A stretch of DNA of 64,000 nucleotides from Streptomyces sp. T12 (GTDB taxonomy: Bacteria; Actinomycetota; Actinomycetes; Streptomycetales; Streptomycetaceae), in assembly GCF_028736035.1 (NCBI RefSeq), contig NZ_CP117866.1, positions 558,001 through 622,000 of the forward strand, read 5' to 3'. The notes under the pieces were generated by a model, which worked only from the letters and a program-made list of their open reading frames with translations, was not told the origin of the DNA and did no database searches. The translations under genes and the position numbers were made by a program. Positions 1 through 8,374 of the stretch are shown in pieces; the first letter of the stretch is position 1, and every line of letters begins with the position of its first letter.

Positions 1-378
1 CGCAGCTACTTCAACCCACCGCCAGCACCTCCGCGGCACGCTCGGCGTGCCCGCCTTCTTTGTCAACCGGCGCCGGGCCCGCATGGCTGCGACAGTCGCC
101 GGCGTTCTGCGGATGAATGCCGGCAAGAGCCCCGACGATGTGCAACTCTCCTCGCTGATTCGCGAGTTGTCGCTGAAGCACGTGAAACGGCATGAGGTGA
201 ACTGCGCGGGACGGTCGGTGTGGTCGTGGGCATGCGGCACCCGCTGGTGGGCGAGTTCGACCTCGTGCACGAGCCCATGACGCTGCCGCTGCCCGGGTGC
301 GCCCGCATGCGGCTGAACCCCTATCACGCAGAACCGGGCTCCCGGCCGGAGGAAGTCTTGCGGATGCCGGCCAGTTGA
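1..378 (+). pseudogene. MmyB-type transcriptional regulator, 3' remnant
   Basis: The two halves of a MmyB-like ligand-binding domain lie in different frames. From about 47 one frame reads VAGVLRMNAGKSPDD then SSLIRELS, the usual middle of these helix-turn-helix regulators. From 232 another frame reads RHPLVGEFDLVHEPM and ends AEPGSRPEEVLRMPAS with a stop at 376-378, the usual C-terminus. A frameshift or small deletion near 210-232 therefore breaks the gene, and its 5' part with the DNA-binding domain lies outside the window. Such regulators normally sit beside a divergent oxidoreductase gene, which cannot be seen here. Confidence 0.6.
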
Positions 379-806
379 GAGAGAGCCGTAGGACTGAGAC
401 GTGTTTACGGCCAGGGTGACTACGCTCCGCGCCGCCCCGCTCCTCGTGAGCGTCCTCAGCGCCTTTCGATTCTCGTGGCTTGTCAGCGAGCGAGCGGCGG
501 CTTCGCGGCCACCGGGACGGAGCCGTGGATCGGGTCGGGGACGCGAGACAAGGGCAGACCGGCGCCTGTGTTGCGGTGGGCGATGATCTCGGCGGAAATG
601 GTACGCGGCAGGGCTCCGCTGACGGGCTCGGCGGCAAGCACCATGAGGCCGGAAGAAGGCGGCACCGGGTACCCGGACTTCAGCCCGGTCCGTGCGACCG
701 CCGCCTTCGACAGGTGCTGTACCCCAAGAACACCATCAGCGTGCCGCGTGCGCCACTGCCAGTGCTCCGTTACCCATGCCAGGTTCCACTCGCTCGACGA
801 ACACCC
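379..806. other. Intergenic region without recognisable gene
   Basis: About 430 bases between the broken regulator and the terminator hairpin. Open frames exist on both strands, but none has a convincing ribosome binding site or a family motif I recognise. A minus-strand frame ending near 483 has a plausible protein-like composition but no identifiable domain. It may be further decayed sequence. Confidence 0.4.
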
Positions 807-844
807 CTTCCCTGATGCTTGAACTCGCTCAAGCATCAGGGAAG
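807..844. terminator. 16-bp perfect hairpin, probable terminator
   Basis: CTTCCCTGATGCTTGA at 807-822 is followed by a six-base loop and its exact reverse complement at 829-844. It starts 14 bases beyond the stop codon of the minus-strand PL11 lyase, the position expected for that gene's terminator. There is no T-run, as is common in high-GC actinomycetes. A symmetric stem could also stop transcription arriving from the left. Confidence 0.7.
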
Positions 845-857
845 ACGGCTGTCCAGC

Positions 858-2762
858 TCAGAGGCTGTTCGGCAGCGCGACGGTGGGACGGGGTGGCGTG
901 GGCATGTTGCCGCCGATGAAGAAGCTGGGGTGCGGGGGCTGGTTGTAGGCGGTGTTCTGCCAGGCCAGGGCCGTGCGGTACTGGGTGTCGTGGAGGAGGG
1001 TCGTGATCCGCGTATTGGTCTGGTATGGCGTGGAGTAGATCCGCAGGGCCGTGTTGTTGGACGTCGGCCAGATGACCTCCTCGCGCCAGTCTCCGAGGAT
1101 GTCGCCGGACAAGGACGGCGTCGACTTGGTGCCGTTGTTGGAGTGGACCCCGGAGCCGGTGAGCAGGCGGGTGTCGCCGGAGGTGCCGTACTTGTCGATG
1201 TGGGTGCCGTCGAGGAGTTCGCGCGTCGTGTCGCCGTCCCACCACGCCAGGAAGTTGCTGGACCCGGGCTTACGGCTGGCGACCACCGCGCCCTTGGGGT
1301 TGCGGACGCCACTCACGAGCGACGACCACGACTCGGCGCCCGCGCTGCCGGACCAGATGTCACCGGACACGCCCCGGCCGTTGTCACCGCCGGCCGGGGT
1401 GGACCAGAGGATCTGGCCGGTCCTCGCGTCCGCCATCCAGGAGGACGGCTTGGAGCTGTCCTCGTCGACCTTGAACTCCTCCAGACCCGGCCGGGACGGG
1501 TCGAGGTCGCCCACGTGCATCGCGTCCCCGTGGCCGTTCCGCGTCGTCCACAGGCCGTTGCCGTTGTCGTCGACGGCCATCGCGCCGTAGACGACCTCGT
1601 CCTTGCCGTCCCCGTCCACGTCCGCGACCGACAACTGGTGGTTGCCCTGGCCGGCGTAGCCGCTGTTGGCGTTGGAGTCGAAGGTCCACCGGCGGGTGAA
1701 CTGCCCGTTCCGCCAGTCCCAGGCCGCGATCACCGCGCGGGTGTAGTAGCCACGAGCCATGATCACCGAGGGTCGGGAACCGTCCAGATAGGCCGTGCCC
1801 GCCAGGAACCGGTCCACGCGGTTGCCGTAGGAGTCCCCCCAGGACGACACCGTGCCTCGGGCTGGGACGTATTCGACGGACTGCATCGCCCTGCCCGTCT
1901 GCCCGTTGAACATCGTCAGGTACTCGGGGCCGGACAGTACGTAGCCCGAGGAGTTGCGGTGATCGGCCGAGGAACTGCCTATGACCGCGCCGGTTCCGTC
2001 CTTCGTGCCGTCGGCGGTCTTCATGGCGACCTCGGCCTTGCCGTCACCGTCGTAGTCGTACACCTGGAACTGTGTGTAGTGCGCGCCGGAGCGGATGTTG
2101 CGGCCCAGGTCGATACGCCACAGGCGAGTGCCGTCGAGCTTGATGCCGTCGACGATCGTGTTGCCGGTGTAGCCGGACTGGGAGTTGTCCTTGGCGTTCG
2201 TCGGCTGCCACTTCAGAACGATGTCCAGGGCGCCGTCGCCGTCGAGGTCGCCGACGGAGGCGTCGTTGGCCTCGTAGGTGTACGGCGAGTTGCCCGGTGA
2301 AGTGCCCCCGGGCGGCGGGGAGATCGGCACGTCCTTGTACCCGGTGCGGAACTGGAGCGCGTGCTCGGACGGCGCCTGCTCGATGCCGTTCACCACCGCG
2401 CGCACCGTGTAGTCGGCCGAGTCCGGGGCGCCGGCGTCCAAGTAGTTCGTCGAGGTGGTCAGGGGCGAGGAGTTGAGCCTGGTGCCGCCACGGTAGACGT
2501 TGAAGGCCACATCGTTCGGGTCAGTGGCCAGCCACCGCCACGACACCAGGTTCCCGCTGCCGGTGTGGACGCTGGTCAGGCCCCGATCGAGGCGTTCCAC
2601 CTGCCGCGCGGTCGCGGCGTGCGCGGTCTGCGGCAGTCCGGTGAGTGCGGAGAGGGCCAGCGCGGTGGCGGCCGTCAGGCCGGCGAACAGCCGATTGCTG
2701 GACCGGCGTTGGAATCGCCATGGGCGCGATGCGGTGCGTGGATGCCGGTGCGGGTCGGTCAC
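858..2762 (-). CDS. Rhamnogalacturonan lyase, PL11 family, secreted
   Basis: Predicted exported endolyase of 634 residues that cleaves the rhamnose-galacturonate backbone of rhamnogalacturonan I by beta-elimination. A Sec-type signal ends near TAHAATARQ (about residue 50), followed by a fibronectin-like region (GNLVSWRWLATDPNDVAFNVYRGG) and the PL11 beta-propeller with calcium-binding repeats such as GDLDGDGALDIV, YDYDGDGKAEV and DVDGDGKDEVV. The start is taken as GTG at 2762 because GGAGG lies six bases upstream; a longer frame to 2837 would run into the operator. It is divergent from the galactanase cluster and preceded by a LacI-type palindrome at 2823-2836. Confidence 0.9.
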   Translation of the reverse strand: MTDPHRHPRTASRPWRFQRRSSNRLFAGLTAATALALSALTGLPQTAHAATARQVERLDRGLTSVHTGSGNLVSWRWLATDPNDVAFNVYRGGTRLNSSPLTTSTNYLDAGAPDSADYTVRAVVNGIEQAPSEHALQFRTGYKDVPISPPPGGTSPGNSPYTYEANDASVGDLDGDGALDIVLKWQPTNAKDNSQSGYTGNTIVDGIKLDGTRLWRIDLGRNIRSGAHYTQFQVYDYDGDGKAEVAMKTADGTKDGTGAVIGSSSADHRNSSGYVLSGPEYLTMFNGQTGRAMQSVEYVPARGTVSSWGDSYGNRVDRFLAGTAYLDGSRPSVIMARGYYTRAVIAAWDWRNGQFTRRWTFDSNANSGYAGQGNHQLSVADVDGDGKDEVVYGAMAVDDNGNGLWTTRNGHGDAMHVGDLDPSRPGLEEFKVDEDSSKPSSWMADARTGQILWSTPAGGDNGRGVSGDIWSGSAGAESWSSLVSGVRNPKGAVVASRKPGSSNFLAWWDGDTTRELLDGTHIDKYGTSGDTRLLTGSGVHSNNGTKSTPSLSGDILGDWREEVIWPTSNNTALRIYSTPYQTNTRITTLLHDTQYRTALAWQNTAYNQPPHPSFFIGGNMPTPPRPTVALPNSL

Positions 2763-2822
2763 TATGACCTCCGGTGTGGGGGTGGTATGAAGATCGCGGA
2801 GACGGCGGTCTGACCACAGTTG

Positions 2823-2836
2823 TGGGAACGCTCCCA
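2823..2836. promoter_or_regulatory. LacI-family (CebR-like) operator
   Basis: The 14-mer TGGGAACGCTCCCA differs at one base from the perfect palindrome TGGGAGCGCTCCCA, the sugar-responsive LacI-family operator known from Streptomyces cellulose utilisation (CebR). It lies about 60 bases upstream of the PL11 lyase start. I infer local repression lifted by an oligosaccharide. No LacI-family gene is present in the window. Confidence 0.65.
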
Positions 2837-2837
2837 T

Positions 2838-3441
2838 TCGCTGCGAGGGTAGAAATTCACTGATAGCCCGTCAAGCATTCTGTTGGCTTTTTCTGTTCGA
2901 TCGTGTTCGGATGCGAGCCAACGAGATGTCCCGTGAGCAGCCCCGCCCCGTCGCTGCATTCTCTCTAGAAGGGCACTTGAACTGGGGCTGACTCACGTCG
3001 TTTCAGATTGCTCACGGCCGAGGCGCGGCGAGCTCCCGTCCACAGGATCACACTGCTTCTTCCAAGGATTGGTGAGCAATGGTTGACAGCTTCGTGCCCG
3101 ATCGCGAAGCTGCGTGATGCACCTCAAGTTCGTTGTGATGCGATTGCGCACTTCCGTCGCAACATCCCTGTGATCGCTCACAGGTCCGACCTGGAGGAGC
3201 GTCCCTGGCACGCCCAGGCCGCCCCTTCGACACGTGCCACTCGTCAGCACTCCTGCCGTAGTTGTTGCCGCACCGAGGGAGGCGCATCGGCTGGATCGGA
3301 CGCGGCCCCACCAACTCCGCGAGTCCGAGAGCCAGTTGCTCCACCCATCCGCCTCGCTCCTCGAAATCTCTTTCTCACCGCCCCCCCCTCTCCGCCGACC
3401 GCGACGGCTCACTCGCGGCCGACGGAAGGAAAGGACCGACC
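2838..3441. other. Divergent regulatory region between PL11 lyase and galactanase
   Basis: About 600 bases with no recognisable gene. An exact inverted pair ATTGCTCAC (3007-3015) and GTGAGCAAT (3072-3080) is separated by 56 bases. It is followed at once by TTGACA (3083-3088), a possible -35 box, though no good -10 box follows. A second inverted repeat, AGCTTCG/CGAAGCT, lies just downstream. I infer the galactanase promoter and operator are here but cannot place the transcription start. Confidence 0.35.
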
Positions 3442-4500
3442 ATGTCCCCGCAACCCCCCACACCAGTTGCCGGGCGCATCAGCCGGCGAACCCTGCTCAA
3501 GGCCACCACCGCCACCGCCGGAGCGCTCGCCACCGCCGTCGCGCTCGCCGAACTCGAGACGCCTGCCGAGGCCGCGGCGAGCTTCGTCAAGGGCGTCGAC
3601 ATCAGCTGGGCACCTCAGATGGAGGCGCGCGGCTACTCCTGGAAGAACGCCGGCGGGCAGACCCAAGACCTGCTGACCATCCTCAAGGGATACGGCATCA
3701 CCGCCGTACGCCTGCGTACGTTCGTCAACCCTTCCAACGACCCGGCCAACGGGCACTGCGGCATCAACGAGGTGGCCGCCTTCGCCAAGCGGGTCAAGGC
3801 CGCCGGCATGTCGATCATGCTCGACTACATGTTCGGCGACACATGGAACTCCGTCGGCGTGCAGAACCCGCCCGCGGCCTGGCGAAACATGAGCTACAGC
3901 CAGATGCGCACCGCCATGGGCACGTACGTGAACCAGACCATGACGGTCATGAGGAACAACGACGTGCTCCCCACCTGGGTCCAGATCGGCAACGAGATCA
4001 ACAGCGGTATCTGCCGCCCCGTCGGCAGCGTCTCCAGCCCGGCGCAGATGACCGGACTGCTCAACGCCGCATACGACCAGGTCAAGGCGGTGTCACCGAA
4101 CTCGACCGTGTGTATCCACCTGGCCCAGCCGCAGAAGTACGACGTGATGACGACGTTCTTCAGTCGCTTCGCCGCGAACGGCGGCAAGTGGGACATGTCG
4201 GTGTTCTCCTCCTACGGCAGCGCCGACGTCGCGGCCGGGATCGTGGGGAACATGAAGAGGATCTCCGACGCCTACGGCAAACCGTTCCTGCAGAGCGAGT
4301 TCGGTGGTCGCGTGGACCGCGCCTCCTCCACCCAGGCCGCGCTGGTCGCCTACATCAAGGCCCTCAAGGCCAATGGCGGGCAGGGCATCTTCTACTGGGA
4401 GCCGGAGTGCATGTCCCCGTTCACTGGTTACAACATGGGCGCCTGGGACTCCGCCACGAAGCGGCCCTCCGTCATCATGAACGGCTTCACCCAGGCCTGA
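3442..4500 (+). CDS. Arabinogalactan endo-beta-1,4-galactanase, GH53, Tat-exported
   Basis: 352-residue galactanase that cuts the beta-1,4-galactan side chains of pectin. The start ATG at 3442 follows GGAAGGAAAGGA. The N-terminus carries a twin-arginine signal (RISRRTLLKA) and a cleavage region near EAAAS, then a single GH53 TIM barrel beginning VKGVDISWAPQME. The acid/base glutamate is E185 in QIGNEINSG and the nucleophile E286 in LQSEFGG, both in the expected family context. It has no binding module, unlike the second GH53 at 13972. It is followed by two acetylesterases on the same strand. Confidence 0.93.
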   Translation: MSPQPPTPVAGRISRRTLLKATTATAGALATAVALAELETPAEAAASFVKGVDISWAPQMEARGYSWKNAGGQTQDLLTILKGYGITAVRLRTFVNPSNDPANGHCGINEVAAFAKRVKAAGMSIMLDYMFGDTWNSVGVQNPPAAWRNMSYSQMRTAMGTYVNQTMTVMRNNDVLPTWVQIGNEINSGICRPVGSVSSPAQMTGLLNAAYDQVKAVSPNSTVCIHLAQPQKYDVMTTFFSRFAANGGKWDMSVFSSYGSADVAAGIVGNMKRISDAYGKPFLQSEFGGRVDRASSTQAALVAYIKALKANGGQGIFYWEPECMSPFTGYNMGAWDSATKRPSVIMNGFTQA

Positions 4501-4554
4501 GCGACGGGCCATGGGCCCCAACCCGGGCAACTCTCCTGTCAAGGATTGGGATTG

Positions 4555-5640
4555 GTGATTGTAATGGGCATGACATTACGGCTCGAAGGGCACGGGGTCA
4601 GGCTGGGAGCAGTAGGTCTGCTGACCCTCGCGACGCTGGTCGGCACCGGTGCGGCGCATGCCGATGCCGCCACGCGGGCGCTGCCGGCCGGTTGTTCCGG
4701 CACTGCCCCGATCAAGTGTCACTACGCGGTTTCACCCGGCAACTACGACGTGACGGTCTCCATCGGTGGTGCCACTGCCGCCGAGACCGACATGTGGGTG
4801 GAGGCCCGGCGCCTGATGCTTCCGGCGACGAAGACGGCGGCCGGTGCCGCCGCCACGTACTCGTTCACGGTCAACGTGCGGCAGCCGGAGGGGCAGCCGA
4901 CCGGCCAGGGCGGCACCGGAAACCCCGGTCTGGACATCCGGTTCGCGGGGACCAACCCGCAGGTGTCGGCCGTCTCCGTGAAACCGGCGACCCAGCCGCT
5001 GGTCGCCTACCTGGCCGGTGACTCGACCGTGTGCGACCAGCCCGTGGCCCCGTACACGGGATGGGGCCAGATGATCACGCCGGCGGTGGGTCCCGGAGCG
5101 TCCGCCGCCAACTACGCCGACTCCGGGGAGAGTTCGGGCAGCTTCCTGAGGAACTCGGCACTCTTCCCGGCACTGCTGTCGAAGGTCAAGGCAAACGACG
5201 CGGTCTTCATCCAGTTCGGCCACAACGACAAGCAGACCAGCGCGTCAGCCTTCCGGAGCAACCTCACCTCCATGATCACGCAGGTCCGTGCGAAGGGCGG
5301 CGTCCCGGTCCTGGTGACCCCGCCGGTCCGCCGGCAGTTCAACGGCAACCGGCTCACGGCAACGGCGCTGCATGTCAACGGCGTGGGCGTGAACCTGCCC
5401 GCCGAGATGCGCTCGCTCGGCGCGGCGCAGAACGTGCCAGTGATCGATCTGACCACCAAGAGCAAGACGCTGGTCGAGTCCCTCGGCCCGTCCGCCTCCG
5501 CACAGCTCTTCCTGCGCTCATCCGTCGACGGTGTCACGGACAACACCCACTTCTCGCAGTACGGCGCGAGCCAGATGGGCGGGCTGGTGCTCCAGAGCAT
5601 CCGCGAGCAGCGCCTGCCCCTGGCCGCATACCTGCGCTGA
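4555..5640 (+). CDS. Rhamnogalacturonan acetylesterase-like SGNH hydrolase (CE12)
   Basis: Exported esterase predicted to remove acetyl groups from the rhamnogalacturonan backbone, clearing the way for the lyases. A signal sequence ends near AHADAAT, then comes an N-terminal beta-sandwich of about 110 residues and the SGNH domain. Key residues are S157 in AGDSTVCD, the block III motif FGHNDK, and the D329-H332 pair in DNTHFS. GTG at 4555 is chosen because AAGGA lies nine bases upstream; in-frame ATG codons at 4564 and 4570 are also possible. The extra N-terminal domain distinguishes it from the next gene. Confidence 0.85.
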   Translation: MIVMGMTLRLEGHGVRLGAVGLLTLATLVGTGAAHADAATRALPAGCSGTAPIKCHYAVSPGNYDVTVSIGGATAAETDMWVEARRLMLPATKTAAGAAATYSFTVNVRQPEGQPTGQGGTGNPGLDIRFAGTNPQVSAVSVKPATQPLVAYLAGDSTVCDQPVAPYTGWGQMITPAVGPGASAANYADSGESSGSFLRNSALFPALLSKVKANDAVFIQFGHNDKQTSASAFRSNLTSMITQVRAKGGVPVLVTPPVRRQFNGNRLTATALHVNGVGVNLPAEMRSLGAAQNVPVIDLTTKSKTLVESLGPSASAQLFLRSSVDGVTDNTHFSQYGASQMGGLVLQSIREQRLPLAAYLR

Positions 5641-5674
5641 CCGACGCCCGGCGCCAGTCCCAAGGAGGGACCCG

Positions 5675-6544
5675 TTGAGGAACTTACGCATTCTCATCAC
5701 GACCGCGCTCATGATCGCCTTGTCGAGCCTCGGTGTCAGCGCCGCATCCGCGGCGGACCGCGTCGCCACGAACTGCACCAGTGCCTCCCGCGCCCAGGCG
5801 CCGGCCGCACGGGCGCTCGCCGCGCCGGTCACCGTGTGGCTGGCCGGCGACTCCACCATGGCCAACCCGAGTTCCGGCCGTTGTCCGGTCGGCTGGGGCA
5901 GCCAGTTCGACGCCCTGTTCAACAGCGACGTGACCGTCAAGAACCAGGCCGTGGGAGGCCGCAGCATCCAGACCTGGCTGTACGAGGGGAACGTGAGCAG
6001 CACCAAGGGCTCGGACGGTGAGTGCCGCCTCACGTCCACCACGTACTCGTCCCGCTGGCAGGCGATGCTGAACTCGAGCACCGGAATGAAGGCCGGTGAC
6101 TACCTGTTCATCCAGTTCGGCATCAACGACTCCTCCTCGACCTGCCCCCGGCACGTCGGCCCGGCCCGGTACCAACAGCTGATGACCATGATGGCGCAGG
6201 CCGCCCTGGCCCGGGGCGCGCACCCGGTGCTGCTCACCCCGGTGGCCGCTATCACCTGCTCCGGCGGTACGGCGACCAAGAACCGCGGCTTCGTGGGCGA
6301 GACCTTCGCCGCCGGATCCGCCACCAGGGCGCCCGTCATCGACCTGCAGACGCTCAGTGTCTCGCTCTACAACAGTCTGCGCTTCTGCCCGAACAACGGC
6401 GACTACGGAGGCAGCGGTCCCCTGGGCACCTTCTTCTGCAACGACCACACCCACTTCGACACCTACGGCGCCCAGCGGGTCGCAGGGCTCGTCGCCGGTG
6501 ACGTGCGCCGCCAGAACCTCCCGCTCGCCGCGTATCTCACGTAG
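5675..6544 (+). CDS. Rhamnogalacturonan acetylesterase-like SGNH hydrolase, second copy
   Basis: 289-residue exported esterase of the same family as its upstream neighbour, 34 bases away. The TTG start at 5675 sits five bases after AAGGAGGG and opens a signal peptide (MRNLRILITTALMIALSS) ending near ASAAD. The catalytic serine is S60 in LAGDSTMAN, followed by FGINDSSS and the D257-H260 pair in DHTHFD. Several cysteines suggest disulfides in the secreted protein. Both esterases end in LPLAAYL, pointing to duplication. Two copies may serve differently placed acetyl groups, which is inference. Confidence 0.85.
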   Translation: MRNLRILITTALMIALSSLGVSAASAADRVATNCTSASRAQAPAARALAAPVTVWLAGDSTMANPSSGRCPVGWGSQFDALFNSDVTVKNQAVGGRSIQTWLYEGNVSSTKGSDGECRLTSTTYSSRWQAMLNSSTGMKAGDYLFIQFGINDSSSTCPRHVGPARYQQLMTMMAQAALARGAHPVLLTPVAAITCSGGTATKNRGFVGETFAAGSATRAPVIDLQTLSVSLYNSLRFCPNNGDYGGSGPLGTFFCNDHTHFDTYGAQRVAGLVAGDVRRQNLPLAAYLT

Positions 6545-6699
6545 CACGCGGCGGTGGGCGCGAACAGTTGCGGTGGTTCGGACCGGCGTACGAGTTGGAG
6601 CCCTCGGCGGCCAACTGCACAGCGAGGAACTGGAGTCCGGCATCTGCGCGGTGCCGGTGGACACGAGATGCGCGCCGTACCCCACCACCCACCCAACGG

Positions 6700-7010
6700 C
6701 CAACGCAGCCCGGGCACGCACAGGACGCCTGCCAGTTCGCAGCTTGGGGCCCGGGCTGCCTCAAGTACGCCTGGCGCTCGCCAAGGGCATCATCAGCGAC
6801 CAGGTGGCCGCGTTCGCGTGGATCACCGAAATCAACAGCCGGGCCATGCCGGAGGTCGGCCGCCCGGGCTTACGGACACGGAGCTGCGCGGCCACTTCGT
6901 CCTGTGGGCCATGAGGTCCGCACCGCCGCTCGTGGGCAGCGATGTGTGCAGCGTGTCGGCGGCAGTGCTGAGCCTCCTCAAGCACGCCGCGCCCCCCGTT
7001 CAAACAGAGC
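6700..7010 (+). pseudogene. GH27 alpha-galactosidase fragment, frameshifted
   Basis: Decayed piece of a GH27 glycosidase. One frame at 6712-6780 reads GHAQDACQFAAWG then CLKYAW, matching the conserved DAxxFAxWGVDYLKYD region. A second frame at 6846 reads MPEVGRPG, matching the NDPDMLEVG region. A third from 6869 reads LTDTELRGHFVLWAM then SAPPLVGSD, the usual MTDTEyrxHFslWaM and aAPLliGtD block. The distances are far shorter than in an intact enzyme, so there are deletions as well as frameshifts. The sequence from 6545 to 6700 is probably more of the same gene but is not recognisable. Confidence 0.7.
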
Positions 7011-7090
7011 AGCCGTTCGCGATGTCTCTTCGGCCACCGCCCGAGCGATCAGGGGGTGGGCCGCTCGCCCGGAAGGTGGTACACGCGTCC

Positions 7091-8374
7091 ATGACAGTGT
7101 CACGAAGACGGTTTCTGGCGCTGGGCGCCGGAGCGGCCGCCGGAGGGTTCGGGACGGCCGGCTGCGGGTCGCAGCGCTCGCTCGGCGACGCGGATGAGAT
7201 CACGCTGTGGACCTGGGACCGGTCGGTGAGCGACGAGCTGGTCGCCCGGGCAGAGACGAAGGGCATTCCCGGGGCCCAGGGCTTCAGACTCAGCCGCACC
7301 AACATCGGCGGCCATTTCAACACCAAGGTGCGTACCGCGCTCGCCGGCAAGTCCCTGGTGCCGGACATCATCGGCATCAACTCCGACGTGGCCACCTACT
7401 TCCCCAACCAGGACGTGTTCGTCGACCTCAACGACTTCGGCGCGGCCGGGCTGAAGAGCCGGTACCTGGACTGGAAGTGGAACGAGTGCATCACGCCCGA
7501 GGGCCGGATGATCGCGTTCCCCATGGACACCGGCCCCACCGGGCTGTTCTACCGCGCCGATCTGCTTCAGGAAGCCGGGGTCACCACCGACCCGAAGGAG
7601 CTCGCCGCCCGGGCCCCGGACTGGGACGGCTTCATCGCCCTGGGCAAGGAACTGCGGAAGTCCCAGGAGCGCGCGGTGATCTGCCCCAACATCCGCCACG
7701 TCTGGAGCATCCGGCTGGGCCAGCTGGGCAGCAAGTTCATGACCCAGGACGGCCGGTACATCGGCGACAGAGACGAACTGCGCGAGGCATTCGAACTGGC
7801 CTACCGGATCGGCAGGGACGGCCTGTCGGCCGGCGCCCCGGAGGGCTCCCCCGACTTGTACGGAGTGATCACCAGCGGCCGCCAGCCGGTCGGTATCGGC
7901 GCGGTGTGGTGGGGCCTCGCGTTCCCGGAGTCGGCCGCGCCGAAGACCGAGGGCAAGTGGCGGGTGGCCGACCCACCCGGCGGCTCCGGCAACGTCGGCG
8001 GGTCCTTCCTGGCGATCACCAAGTACTCCAAGAACCCCGAAGCGGCCTACAAGTTCATCACCTGGCTGCAGTCTCCTGAGAACCAGGTCAAGGCGTTCAC
8101 GGAGATGTCGCTGTTCCCGTCCTCCCCGCACTCCTTCACGAGGCCGGAGATGCGTGAGCCCCGGCCCTTCTACGGCGGACAGCGCACCATCGAGGTGTTC
8201 GGACCGTCGGCGCGGCGGGTCAGGACCGTCTACAAGAGCCCGTACGACCGGGTGATGGACCCCGTCTTCGCCGCCGAGCTCGCCAACGTGGAGTCCGGCA
8301 AGAACGTCGACACGGCATGGCGGGACGCCCAGAACACCATCGAGCGTGAACTCACCCGCGAGGGGGCGATCTGA
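7091..8374 (+). CDS. Sugar ABC transporter substrate-binding lipoprotein
   Basis: 427-residue extracellular solute-binding protein of the family serving CUT1 oligosaccharide importers. The N-terminus combines a twin-arginine motif (SRRRFLALG) with a lipobox (GTAGC), so it should be exported folded and lipid-anchored. The mature part has the usual features, such as ITLWTWD near the start and AFPMDTGPTGLFYR in the hinge. It is directly followed by two permease genes with no gap, forming one importer. The ligand is probably a pectin-derived oligosaccharide, judged only from the neighbours. Confidence 0.88.
   Translation: MTVSRRRFLALGAGAAAGGFGTAGCGSQRSLGDADEITLWTWDRSVSDELVARAETKGIPGAQGFRLSRTNIGGHFNTKVRTALAGKSLVPDIIGINSDVATYFPNQDVFVDLNDFGAAGLKSRYLDWKWNECITPEGRMIAFPMDTGPTGLFYRADLLQEAGVTTDPKELAARAPDWDGFIALGKELRKSQERAVICPNIRHVWSIRLGQLGSKFMTQDGRYIGDRDELREAFELAYRIGRDGLSAGAPEGSPDLYGVITSGRQPVGIGAVWWGLAFPESAAPKTEGKWRVADPPGGSGNVGGSFLAITKYSKNPEAAYKFITWLQSPENQVKAFTEMSLFPSSPHSFTRPEMREPRPFYGGQRTIEVFGPSARRVRTVYKSPYDRVMDPVFAAELANVESGKNVDTAWRDAQNTIERELTREGAI

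Noticed and set aside
819..2300. Long plus-strand open frame of 493 codons opposite the PL11 lyase
   Set aside because: It is the antisense shadow of a clear PL11 gene; the composition (Val, Gly, Arg rich) is typical of GC-rich shadow frames.
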